From positions 26,849 to 47,869 of the forward strand of contig PCWD01000060.1 in the NCBI GenBank assembly GCA_002787255.1: DNA of 21,021 nucleotides. The letters are read 5' to 3'. Origin of the DNA: Parcubacteria group bacterium CG11_big_fil_rev_8_21_14_0_20_39_14. GTDB taxonomy: Bacteria; Patescibacteriota; Minisyncoccia; Minisyncoccales; GCA-002787255. The translations under genes and the position numbers were made by a program. The notes beneath the pieces were generated by a model. It searched no databases. It was not told the DNA's origin and saw only the letters and a list, made by a program, of their open reading frames with translations. How positions within the stretch are numbered: the first letter of the stretch is position 1; each line of letters begins with the position of its first letter. This document shows, piece after piece, positions 12,809-19,784 of this stretch.

Positions 12809-13007
12809 CCACTGCTCCGCAGTGGAAGTCCTAAATTCGAAATCCTAAATCCTAAACCCATAGTATATCTCGCTTCGCTCATTAACTACGGGGCAAGCAA
12901 ATTATAAATTTGGGATTTGCCCGCCTTGTACTCAAATTCGAAAGATTTTCTAGTATCGGGGTTTAGAAATTAGAAATTAGGATTTAGAAATTCCTTGCAG
13001 AGCAAGG
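12809..13007. repeat. 199-bp composite inverted-repeat element between ssb and rpsR
   Basis: The layout is mirror-like: outer hairpin CCACTGC-TCC-GCAGTGG (12809-12825), AAATCCT-type tract (12826-12858), family A half-element on the minus strand with ATTTGCTTGCCCCGTAG (12902-12886), a 12-bp AT centre, family A half-element on the plus strand with ATTTGCCCGCCTTGTACT (12915-12932), an inverted heptamer tract (12963-12992), and outer hairpin CCTTGC-AGA-GCAAGG (12993-13007). It fills the gap completely; no protein is encoded. Confidence 0.78.
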
Positions 13008-13472
13008 TTAGAAGGGTATATCCTTTATATTGATTTCCTCCGGCTCTTCTTCAATAACCGGGATTTCTTCAACTGGTTCTTCCGATTCTTCGGCAGGCTC
13101 CTCTCTTCCTTTAATCGGTTCTCTGGGTGTTAGTTTTTGAGCCGTTCTTGGTCCCAACTGCATGTTTTCAGCAACAATTTCAGTTGTCCAGCGCTTAACC
13201 CCATTTTTATCCTCCCAACTTCTTGTTTGAAGCCTTCCTTCAATAAAAACCAAACTTCCCTTTTGGAGATATTGGTTGGCGATTTCCGCCAATCTTCTCC
13301 ATAAAATTACCGTATGAAACTCTACTTTTTGCTGTTTTTGACCGGATTGTTTATCTGTCCAGATTCTATTAGTTGCCATTCCAATATTACAAACCGGCTG
13401 TCCTCCGGGAGTTGTTTTGAGTTCCGGATCGCGAGTTAAATTACCGATAAGAAACACTTTGTTTAAATTCAT
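13008..13472 (-). CDS. ssb: Single-stranded DNA-binding protein
   Basis: 154 aa. An N-terminal OB fold (about residues 1-105) binds single-stranded DNA in replication and repair; NKVFLIGNLTRDPELKTTPGG, VEFHTVILWRRLAEI and LVFIEGRLQTRSWEDKNG are typical. A short acidic Glu/Pro-rich linker leads to the DIPF tip that recruits partner proteins. The ATG at 13472 is preferred; a TTG five codons earlier gives MGKIG-, which is not part of the family. No Shine-Dalgarno site is seen, because the upstream 67 bp are a palindrome. It lies between rpsF and rpsR, as in many bacteria. Its stop codon touches the outer hairpin of the 12809-13007 repeat. Confidence 0.96.
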   Translation of the reverse strand: MNLNKVFLIGNLTRDPELKTTPGGQPVCNIGMATNRIWTDKQSGQKQQKVEFHTVILWRRLAEIANQYLQKGSLVFIEGRLQTRSWEDKNGVKRWTTEIVAENMQLGPRTAQKLTPREPIKGREEPAEESEEPVEEIPVIEEEPEEINIKDIPF

Positions 13473-13474
13473 GC

Positions 13475-13541
13475 CAATTTTGCCCAAGAGAGCGAGCCTC
13501 GAGCTCGGCCGAGAGGCGAAACTCGATTGGCTGCAAAATTG
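13475..13541. repeat. 67-bp palindrome upstream of ssb (CTCGGCCGAG family)
   Basis: CAATTTTGC (13475-13483) pairs with GCAAAATTG (13533-13541), then CCAA (13484-13487) with TTGG (13527-13530). The centre includes CCTCGAGCTCGGCCGAGAGG. On the mRNA strand it would fold directly before the ssb start codon. CTCGGCCGAG recurs in the element at 20811-20881. Confidence 0.75.
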
Positions 13542-13545
13542 AGCA

Positions 13546-13591
13546 CCCCGTTAGATAGAAAATTTATAAATAAATTTTCTATCTAACGGGG
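13546..13591. repeat. 46-bp perfect hairpin, CCCCGTTAGATA family
   Basis: Two 22-base arms (13546-13567 and 13570-13591) are exactly complementary around AA. The outer motif CACCCCGTTAGATA recurs at 20998-21011, and TTCACCCCATTAGA at 10937-10949 is a relative. It could also act as a processing or attenuation site between rpsF and ssb. Confidence 0.85.
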
Positions 13592-13607
13592 TAAAGGACT
13601 TTGTAAC

Positions 13608-13638
13608 GCAAAGACTTCGCTTTTCAGCTCGTCTTTGC
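13608..13638. repeat. Hairpin following rpsF
   Basis: GCAAAGAC (13608-13615) pairs with GTCTTTGC (13631-13638) with a 15-base loop, 12 bases after the rpsF stop. There is no T tract on the minus strand, so it is not a classical terminator. It is the third palindrome in the 178-bp rpsF-ssb gap. Confidence 0.6.
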
Positions 13639-13650
13639 TAACAAATTTCT

Positions 13651-14115
13651 TTAAATATTTCCGATTATTTCTTCTAATTTTTTGTCAATTTCTTCTAATT
13701 TTACTTTTTCTTTTTTTGTCTCGGATTTTATTTCCGGGAGAGTTGGCTTTTTTGTTTTTATTTTCGGCTTTTTGGCGAGTAATTCAGCCCCCTGTTTTAT
13801 TGGAGGCACAGCCTCAATAGAAAATCTTAAAATTTCCTCTTCTAATTTTAACCTTTTTTCAAGCTCGGAAATTTTTGCCGGGTCTGCCGAAAATTTTATT
13901 TCTCCCCAGTACCCCCTGCTATGGTTTTTTATAAGGAAAGCAAATCTTTGAATTTTCAGCTTGCCAATATTTTCTATTTTTCCCTGGATTTCGGTCAGAA
14001 AATTGTTAAATTTATTTGGGAAATCCGAAATTTCTTCCCCGGAAAGATTTAGGGGCAAAAAATAATTTAATTCATATTGTTTGAAATTTTCTTGAGGAGT
14101 TTCTTCTTCCACCAT
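13651..14115 (-). CDS. rpsF: 30S ribosomal protein S6
   Basis: 154 aa. The S6 core (about residues 13-105, from YELNYFLPLN to EEILRFSIEAV) forms the ferredoxin-like fold that pairs with S18 on the 30S subunit. RFAFLIKNHSRGYWGEIKF matches the conserved strand-turn-strand. A lysine- and glutamate-rich tail of about 45 residues extends it beyond the common 95-130 aa. The ATG at 14115 is predicted to be the first codon of a leaderless message. It is first in rpsF-ssb-rpsR. Confidence 0.9.
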   Translation of the reverse strand: MVEEETPQENFKQYELNYFLPLNLSGEEISDFPNKFNNFLTEIQGKIENIGKLKIQRFAFLIKNHSRGYWGEIKFSADPAKISELEKRLKLEEEILRFSIEAVPPIKQGAELLAKKPKIKTKKPTLPEIKSETKKEKVKLEEIDKKLEEIIGNI

Positions 14116-14122
14116 ATATATT

Positions 14123-14151
14123 AATTTAGCATAAATATCTATTTAAGGCAA
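14123..14151 (-). promoter_or_regulatory. Promoter of rpsF-ssb-rpsR (leaderless)
   Basis: On the minus strand: TTGCCT (14151-14146), a 17-base spacer ending TGC, and TAAATT (14128-14123). Seven bases later comes the ATG at 14115, so transcription probably starts at or next to the start codon. Confidence 0.65.
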
Positions 14152-14174
14152 AATGTAAGGGTTTTAAAAAGCGC

Positions 14175-14255
14175 GCTTTTAAATTTGGAATTTTGGTCAT
14201 TAGGATTTGTTTAGAAATTAGAAATTGGGATTTAGGATTTCTCTGCGGAGCAGGG
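14175..14255. repeat. Heptamer tract plus hairpin after ychF
   Basis: Degenerate TTTAGGATT / TTAGAAATTAG units (14175-14240) are followed by the hairpin CTCTGC-GGA-GCAGGG (14241-14255), two bases from the ychF stop. Read on the minus strand, the order is gene, hairpin, AAATCCTAAATCCC tract, as at ssb and rnj. Confidence 0.7.
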
Positions 14256-14257
14256 CT

Positions 14258-15307
14258 TTATATTCTAAACTCTATTATATCTCCATCTTTTACGATATAT
14301 TCTTTGCCCGCGGTTTCAATCCAGCCTTTTTCTCGGGCTGATTGCCAGGAGCCGGAATTTATGAGTTTTTCAAAACTTACCACCTCGGCCTTTATGAATT
14401 TTTCTTTAAAATCGCTGTGGACTTTTTCGGCAGCGTCCAAAATATTCCCTCCCTGTTTTAGTGTCCAGGCCCGGGTTTCAATCCCGCCTTTTATTGTGTA
14501 AAAAGGAATAAGTTCTAAAGTTTTGTAGCAGAGGGAAATTAGCTCTCCAATTTTTGATGATATTGCAAGTTCTTTAATTTCTGATTCTGAAAACTCCGAT
14601 ATTTCTTCTTCTGTTTTTAAATCAATGTTTAGCGAATTTTGGACCCCCAATGTTTTTGTATCAAAAGTGGCGGGAAGTTCGCCGCTATTAAAAACATAAA
14701 TTATCGGTTTTATTGTCAAAAGACAAAGTTCCTGAGTTAAATTTTGGGAATCTTCTGATAATTCAATTTCCGAAAGAACCTTTCCCTTGTTCAGAGCCTG
14801 GCAGAAAATTTCCATTATTTCTAATTTTCTTATTGCTTCTTTGTTTCCGCTTTTAGCCTCTTTGTTAAAATTTTCCTTTGTTTTTTCAACAGTCTCCAAA
14901 TCTTTCATGAGCAATTCGGTTTTAATTATTTCAATATCCCTTTCAGGGTTTGGTTTTCCTTCAATATGAGCAATGTTCTCATTTTTAAAATTTCTAACCA
15001 CTTCTAAAATTGCGTCAACTTCCCGGATACGAGACAGAAACTGGTTGCCCAGTCCTTCGCCTTTGTGTGCGCCCTTAACCAGTCCCGCAATATCTACAAA
15101 TTCTATAATTGTTGGAATTATTTTTTCCGGTTTTATCGCTTTTGCAATTTTTTGAAGCCTTGTATCCGGAACCTGAACTATTCCAACATTCGGCGAAATT
15201 GTGCAGAAGGGATAATTGGAAATATCCACTTTTTGGCGGGTTAAAGCTTTAAATAAGGTTGACTTGCCAACATTTGGCAGACCAACAATGCCTACAGAAA
15301 AACTCAT
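14258..15307 (-). CDS. ychF: YchF/Ola1 family P-loop NTPase
   Basis: 349 aa. An OBG-related TRAFAC ATPase that binds ribosomes and has roles in translation and stress. The Walker A GLPNVGKS is at residues 9-16, switch and Walker B regions include PDTRL and EFVDIAGLVKGAHKGEGLGNQF, and a C-terminal TGS-like domain contains TRAWTLKQG and SGSWQSAREKGW. The G4 position reads YVFNSGE, in line with this family's departure from NKxD and its ATP preference. The start ATG at 15307 lies 24 bp from the divergent phosphohexomutase gene, and both probably use leaderless messages. Confidence 0.96.
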   Translation of the reverse strand: MSFSVGIVGLPNVGKSTLFKALTRQKVDISNYPFCTISPNVGIVQVPDTRLQKIAKAIKPEKIIPTIIEFVDIAGLVKGAHKGEGLGNQFLSRIREVDAILEVVRNFKNENIAHIEGKPNPERDIEIIKTELLMKDLETVEKTKENFNKEAKSGNKEAIRKLEIMEIFCQALNKGKVLSEIELSEDSQNLTQELCLLTIKPIIYVFNSGELPATFDTKTLGVQNSLNIDLKTEEEISEFSESEIKELAISSKIGELISLCYKTLELIPFYTIKGGIETRAWTLKQGGNILDAAEKVHSDFKEKFIKAEVVSFEKLINSGSWQSAREKGWIETAGKEYIVKDGDIIEFRI

Positions 15308-15315
15308 GATTGTAT

Positions 15316-15323
15316 GTTATAAT
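15316..15323. promoter_or_regulatory. Shared bidirectional -10 between ychF and the phosphohexomutase gene
   Basis: TATAAT (15318-15323, with TGT extended -10) on the plus strand lies eight bases before the ATG at 15332. On the minus strand the overlapping TATAAC (15321-15316) lies eight bases before the ychF ATG at 15307. Palindromic TTATAA at 15317-15322 forms the centre. The whole intergenic gap is 24 bp, so any -35 would lie in coding DNA. Confidence 0.6.
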
Positions 15324-15331
15324 AAATACAT

Positions 15332-16759
15332 ATGAAAATCAATCCTTTTATGTTTCGCGGTTATGACCTGCGAGGTATAGTCAATAAAGATTTAAATCCG
15401 GAGATTGTAGAACATTTGGGGAGGGCGCACGGCACTTATATGAAACGCCATGGTATAACGGGGGCGGTTGTTGGTAGAGATTGCCGGGCAACGAGTCCGG
15501 AGTATAGTGAGGCTTTAATTCGCGGTTTTAGTTGGGCTGGAGTTGACACAATTGATATTGGGATGAATTTGGTGGGAACTTTTTATTGGGCTCAATACTT
15601 TCTGCAGAGGAAAGGGGGCGCTTTTGTTAGCGCTTCCCACAATCCAGCCCAATATAATGGTTTTAAGTTTGCCATAGATTTTTCTGAAACTCTGGTTAGC
15701 GAGGGTATGCAGGAATTGAGAAGAATGGTTGAGGAAGAAGATTATGAACAGGGGAGGGTTGCGGGAAAAATAGAGAAGCAGGATATTCAGGAGGCTTATT
15801 TTAACGATTTAATAAAACGTTTTCCGAATATTAAAAAATTCAAGGTCGTTGTGGACCCCAGCCATTCAACTGCCGGCGCGATTGTTCCGGTTTTGCTCCG
15901 AAAAATTGGCTGTGAGGTAGTTGAAAGCAACTGCAATTTAGATTCCTCCTTTCCTTTGGGAACCCCGGATCCCACTGAAATTACTGTTGCCGAGCGTTTA
16001 AGAGAAAGAGTGCTTGGGGAGAGGGCAGATATTGGATTTTCTTATGATCCCGACGGCGACCGCATAGGTATTGTTGATAATAAAGGAGGGATTATTTGGA
16101 ACGATGTTCTCGTTGCTATTTTCGCAATAGATGTTCTTGATAAACATTCTGGCGCCAAGATTATGTATAATACCCTTTGCTCAAGAGTTGTTGAAGAAAC
16201 AATTTTGAAATATGGAGGCAGTCCCTTTATGTGGCGCACTGGCCATTCATTTTTAAAGAAAAAAAATCAGGAAGTAAAAGCCGTTTTTATAGGGGAGCTG
16301 TCTGGCCATTTTTTCTTTTCTGCTGATTTTTATAATCACGATGATGGAATATATTCAACTTTGCGTTTATTGAATTATTTAACCAAAACCAATCAATCAC
16401 TTGCCCAAGCCATTGCTTTTCTGCCAAGATATATTTCCAGCCCTGAAATAAAAGTTTTTTGCGCCGATGATAAAAAAGTGGCTCTCATCAGTGAAGTTAG
16501 CGCTATATTAAAGAGAGATTTCCAAAAAGCAAAAATTATTGATGATGAGCGGGCTGGAGATGGCGTCCGTCTTGATATGGAGGATAGTATGTTTGTTATT
16601 CGTTATTCTCAAAATGGCCCCTATTTGACTGTCAAATTTGAAGCCAAAACCCAGGATAAATATGATGAATTAAAAAAATATATTAGTGAATTACTTCACA
16701 AATTTCCAGCCATTGATTGGGATTCTAACATAAATGTAAATATAGATTTGCTTAAATAG
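15332..16759 (+). CDS. Phosphomannomutase/phosphoglucomutase
   Basis: 475 aa alpha-D-phosphohexomutase interconverting hexose-6-phosphate and hexose-1-phosphate. Domain 1 has the FRGYDLRGIV start and the phosphoserine loop SASHNP (Ser102 active). Domain 2 has the magnesium loop DPDGDR (239-244). Domain 3 has the sugar-binding GELSGH (321-326). Domain 4 has the phosphate loop RYSQNGPYLTVKFEA, looser than the usual RxSGTEP. The product would feed nucleotide sugars for the glycan cluster at 6730-10515, and the isomerase at 19785 would supply its substrate. Mannose and glucose forms cannot be separated by eye, so no symbol is given. A bidirectional terminator separates it from trpS. Confidence 0.93.
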   Translation: MKINPFMFRGYDLRGIVNKDLNPEIVEHLGRAHGTYMKRHGITGAVVGRDCRATSPEYSEALIRGFSWAGVDTIDIGMNLVGTFYWAQYFLQRKGGAFVSASHNPAQYNGFKFAIDFSETLVSEGMQELRRMVEEEDYEQGRVAGKIEKQDIQEAYFNDLIKRFPNIKKFKVVVDPSHSTAGAIVPVLLRKIGCEVVESNCNLDSSFPLGTPDPTEITVAERLRERVLGERADIGFSYDPDGDRIGIVDNKGGIIWNDVLVAIFAIDVLDKHSGAKIMYNTLCSRVVEETILKYGGSPFMWRTGHSFLKKKNQEVKAVFIGELSGHFFFSADFYNHDDGIYSTLRLLNYLTKTNQSLAQAIAFLPRYISSPEIKVFCADDKKVALISEVSAILKRDFQKAKIIDDERAGDGVRLDMEDSMFVIRYSQNGPYLTVKFEAKTQDKYDELKKYISELLHKFPAIDWDSNINVNIDLLK

Positions 16760-16775
16760 TTCAAACAAGCTGACA

Positions 16776-16808
16776 AACCAAAAAACTGCTTTGGGCAGTT
16801 TTTTGGTT
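16776..16808. terminator. Bidirectional terminator between phosphohexomutase gene and trpS
   Basis: AACCAAAAAACTGC (16776-16789) pairs perfectly with GCAGTTTTTTGGTT (16795-16808) around TTTGG. The A/T-rich arms suit convergent termination. Confidence 0.9.
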
Positions 16809-16823
16809 ATGATGAGTGAGGGG

Positions 16824-17801
16824 TTAACCAGAAATTCCCACTTTTTTTCTGACCTGTTCCATTGTTTCTCCGGCAATAATTTTGGCTCTTTTTGCTCCGT
16901 CCCGGAGCAATTTTTTAATATATTTTGGTTGAGCTTCAAGCTCTTTTCTTTTTCGCTGATACGGTTTAAGTTTTTTTAAAACCAGGTCTATCAGGGAGTC
17001 TTTAAAATATTCATATCCTCTTCCTTTAAATTCTTTTTCTATTTCTTCAATTTTCATTTCTGAAAAAAGGCTGTAGATATTTATCAAATTGGTAATAGCC
17101 GGTTTATCGGCTGAAGATTTAATTTCCTTTCCGGAATCAGTAACCGCTTTTTTAATTTTTTCTTTAATTTCTTGGGGGCTGTTAAATATTGCGAGATAAC
17201 TTTCTTCTCCCAGGGACTTTGACATTTTTTTGTTGGGATTATTCAAACTCATAATTTTCCCGCCAAATTTGGGAATTAAAGCCTCCGGTTCTTTGAAAGT
17301 TTCGCCAAAAAGATGATTAAATTTTCTGGCAATGGTTCTTGCAAGTTCAATATGCTGTTTTTGGTCTTTGCCCACCGGGACAATATCGGTTTGATAAAGC
17401 AAAATGTCGGCAGCCTGCAAAACCGGATAAGTTAGAAGCCCGGCATTAATATTTTTTTGATAAAGTTTAGACTTTTCTTTAAATTGCGTCATCCGTTCCA
17501 GTTCTCCAAGCGGTGTAATAGTATTTAAAATCCAGGCAAGTTCAGTATGCTCAAAAACCTCTGATTGAATGAAAATGACGCATTTTGACGGGTCAACTCC
17601 CAAAGCCAGATAGTCTGCAGCCGTTTTCAGAATATTTTTTTGGAGTTCGCTTGGTGAATAGGGGACAGTCATTGCGTGCAAATCAACAATGGGGAAAATA
17701 CACTCGTTGTTTTTTTGGAGTTCTATCCATTGCTTGATAGCGCCAAAATAATTCCCGATATGAAGTTCTCCTGTTGGTTGGATGCCGGATAACACTCGCA
17801 T
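16824..17801 (-). CDS. trpS: Tryptophanyl-tRNA synthetase
   Basis: 325 aa class I synthetase charging tRNA-Trp. HIGN at residues 14-17 follows the typical SGIQPTGELHIGNYFGA start. KMSKS is at 192-196. MTQFKEKS, LLTYPVLQAADILLY and VPVGKDQKQHIELAR are hallmark TrpS segments. The length is normal. The ATG at 17801 has no Shine-Dalgarno site; the sequence before it is AT-rich (CAATATATAAAT) and may contain a -10. It lies downstream of rnj on the same strand, separated by 50 bp of repeat DNA. Confidence 0.96.
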   Translation of the reverse strand: MRVLSGIQPTGELHIGNYFGAIKQWIELQKNNECIFPIVDLHAMTVPYSPSELQKNILKTAADYLALGVDPSKCVIFIQSEVFEHTELAWILNTITPLGELERMTQFKEKSKLYQKNINAGLLTYPVLQAADILLYQTDIVPVGKDQKQHIELARTIARKFNHLFGETFKEPEALIPKFGGKIMSLNNPNKKMSKSLGEESYLAIFNSPQEIKEKIKKAVTDSGKEIKSSADKPAITNLINIYSLFSEMKIEEIEKEFKGRGYEYFKDSLIDLVLKKLKPYQRKRKELEAQPKYIKKLLRDGAKRAKIIAGETMEQVRKKVGISG

Positions 17802-17825
17802 ATTTATATATTGAATTTTAAAAAT

Positions 17826-17872
17826 TATTTAGGATTTAGGATTTCCTGTTGTTATACTTTTATAACAACAGG
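17826..17872. repeat. Heptamer tract and hairpin overlapping the end of rnj
   Basis: TTTAGGATTTAGGATTT (17828-17844) adjoins the 12-bp perfect hairpin CCTGTTGTTATA-CTTT-TATAACAACAGG (17845-17872). The hairpin contains the last six codons and stop of rnj. The layout matches the units after ssb and ychF. Confidence 0.75.
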
Positions 17873-19555
17873 TAGAACCATCGGTCTTCGCTGGGTCTTT
17901 TGAAAAAGGAATTCTCCGATTTTGTTTCGGATTTGGTCTTTTATATAAATCCAATTAACCGTTCCGTTAGAGCTTGTTGTTTGCTCGACAATTTCAATCA
18001 CCTTTTTTCTGGTTTCGGAAAGCAGTTGTTTTGATTCTCGCAAATAAATAAAACCCCTTGAGATAATATCGGGATTTCCCTTGACTTTGCCGGTTTGCCT
18101 GTCAATTACCGCTATTATAACAAACATCCCGTCTTTTGCCATTGCCTGCCTGTCACGCAGCACTATTTCTCCCACATCTCCGACTCCAAGGCCATCAACC
18201 ATAACATAGTTTGAAGGAACAACTCTTTTTTCAATCGAGAGCTTTTTAGAATTGATTCTGATAATATCTCCGTTTTCGGCCAAAGCGATGTTTTTTTCTT
18301 CGAGCCCGTATTCTCCGGCAATTTCACTGTGGCTGGCAAGCATTGAATATTGACCATGAACCGGCATAAAAAACTTAGGTCTCATTATTTCAAGCATTTT
18401 TTTCAACTCTTCTTTCTGGGCATGTCCGCCGGCATGAATATCCATCATTTTGTAATGAAAAACTTTTGCTCCCTGACGGAGAAGATTGTCTTTTAAAATT
18501 TGGACCGTTCTTTCGTTTCCCGGTATCACCGAAGATGAAAAAATTACACTATCATCCTTTTTTAATTTAATATAGGGATGACGTTTGTTGGCAATTTTCA
18601 TTAAAATCGCTCTTTCTTCTCCCTGGGCACCGGTGCAAAGCACGGTAATTTTTTTATCAGCAAAACTGGAAATGTTTTTGGGATTTATCAAAGTTTTTTC
18701 AGCAATTTTGAGGTAGTTTAAAGCCCTTGATATATCAATATTGGTTTTCATAGTATAACCGTCAATAGCAACTTTGCGTCCATATTTTTCCGAAAGATAA
18801 ATAATTTGTTGCACTCTGTTGATTAACGAGGCAAAAGTGGCGGCAATAATTCTACCCGGAGCTTTCTTAAAAATCTCTTCCAAATTTTCCTGAATGTTTT
18901 TTTCAGAGATTGAATGTCCGGGATTTTCCGCTCCGGTGGAATCTGAAAACAACATTAGAATTTTTCTTTCGCCAAATTCTTTTAATTTGTTGATGTTTGA
19001 CGGGGCGTCATAAAGCGGAGTTAGGTCAAATTTAAAATCAGCGGTATGAAAAAGATTGCCAATTGGAGTTAAAATAAAAAGACCAAAGGTATCGGGGATA
19101 TTATGTGTCATTTTTATAAATTCAATTTTAAACGGTCCGAGTTTTATCCTGCCCCCGGGTTCAATCTTTTTTATATCTAATTTTTTAAGATGGGGAAATT
19201 CCTCCTGTCTTTTGGCGATAATTCCGGCGGTTAAGGGGGCGGCAAAGAGTTTTGGATATTTTAATTTTTCAATAAGATAGGGGATAGCTCCAATGTGGTC
19301 ATAATGGCCGTGAGTAAATATTACCCCGACAATATTTTTTTCTTTTCTCTCAAGATATTTTATATTGGGGATAATAAAATCAATTCCCGGGGTATCTTCT
19401 CCGGGAAATTGAAGCCCCATATCAATGATTAAAATTTTCCCGCTTGTGGCGAACCTTTCAACCCATTCAAGGAGCAGCATATTTTTTCCCACCTCACCTA
19501 ATCCCCCTAAGGGAATTATTCGCAGAAAACTTCGTTGTTTTTTTGATTTAGCCAT
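17852..19555 (-). CDS. rnj: Ribonuclease J
   Basis: 567 aa metallo-beta-lactamase/beta-CASP nuclease with 5'-3' exo- and endonuclease activity in mRNA and rRNA processing. The zinc motif THGHYDHIGA contains His82, His84, Asp86 and His87. Further ligands come from MTHNIPDTFG and FHTADFKFD. The beta-CASP region has DSTGAENPGHS and DIHAGGHAQKEEL; RPKFFMPVHGQYSML is strongly conserved. The C-terminal domain (about 450-567) is complete. The ATG at 19555 giving MAKSKKQRS is preferred; an ATG nine codons earlier lies in repeat DNA. The final residues are encoded inside a perfect hairpin. tRNA-Leu lies 122 bp upstream. Confidence 0.96.
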   Translation of the reverse strand: MAKSKKQRSFLRIIPLGGLGEVGKNMLLLEWVERFATSGKILIIDMGLQFPGEDTPGIDFIIPNIKYLERKEKNIVGVIFTHGHYDHIGAIPYLIEKLKYPKLFAAPLTAGIIAKRQEEFPHLKKLDIKKIEPGGRIKLGPFKIEFIKMTHNIPDTFGLFILTPIGNLFHTADFKFDLTPLYDAPSNINKLKEFGERKILMLFSDSTGAENPGHSISEKNIQENLEEIFKKAPGRIIAATFASLINRVQQIIYLSEKYGRKVAIDGYTMKTNIDISRALNYLKIAEKTLINPKNISSFADKKITVLCTGAQGEERAILMKIANKRHPYIKLKKDDSVIFSSSVIPGNERTVQILKDNLLRQGAKVFHYKMMDIHAGGHAQKEELKKMLEIMRPKFFMPVHGQYSMLASHSEIAGEYGLEEKNIALAENGDIIRINSKKLSIEKRVVPSNYVMVDGLGVGDVGEIVLRDRQAMAKDGMFVIIAVIDRQTGKVKGNPDIISRGFIYLRESKQLLSETRKKVIEIVEQTTSSNGTVNWIYIKDQIRNKIGEFLFQKTQRRPMVLPVVIKV

Positions 19556-19677
19556 GCAAAAAATTTGAAATGCAAAATGCAAAAATCAAAATGACAAGGT
19601 AAAATTTAAAATTTTTGAATTCTAAATTTCAATTTTGCATTTTGACTTTTGATTTTTGAATTTGAGCGAAGCGATTG
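19556..19677. repeat. AT-rich inverted repeat between tRNA-Leu and rnj
   Basis: Words such as AATGCAAAAATCAAAATGAC (left) reappear inverted in TTTTGCATTTTGACTTTTGATTTTTG (right, described by position 19632-19658), with a GAATTCTAAATTTC centre. GAGCGAAGCG (19664-19673) marks the right edge. It forms the whole leader of rnj and leaves no obvious ribosome site. Confidence 0.6.
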
Positions 19678-19761
19678 TGCGGGCGAGAGGATTCGAACCT
19701 CCACGAGATTTCTCTCATTAGGCCCTGAACCTAACGCGTCTTCCAGTTCCGCCACGCCCGC
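19678..19761 (-). tRNA. tRNA-Leu (anticodon CAG)
   Basis: 84 nt on the minus strand. The acceptor GCGGGCG pairs with CGCCCGC before discriminator A. The anticodon stem TTAGG/CCTAA encloses TTCAGGG with anticodon CAG. A long class II variable arm (TGAGA-GAAA-TCTCG) is as expected for leucine, and the T arm is GGAGG-TTCGAAT-CCTCT. CCA is not encoded (ACAA follows), so it must be added enzymatically. It sits 23 bases after the PGI/PMI gene and may be processed from its transcript. Confidence 0.97.
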
Positions 19762-19784
19762 CCACCTAATTTGACATTAGAACA

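Noticed and set aside
12805..12882. Longer S18 N terminus
   Set aside because: The extra 26 residues are encoded by the composite repeat. S18 normally begins close to the first zinc cysteines.
19556..19582. Upstream ATG for RNase J
   Set aside because: The nine extra residues are encoded by AT-rich repeat DNA; MAKSKKQRS is the natural start.
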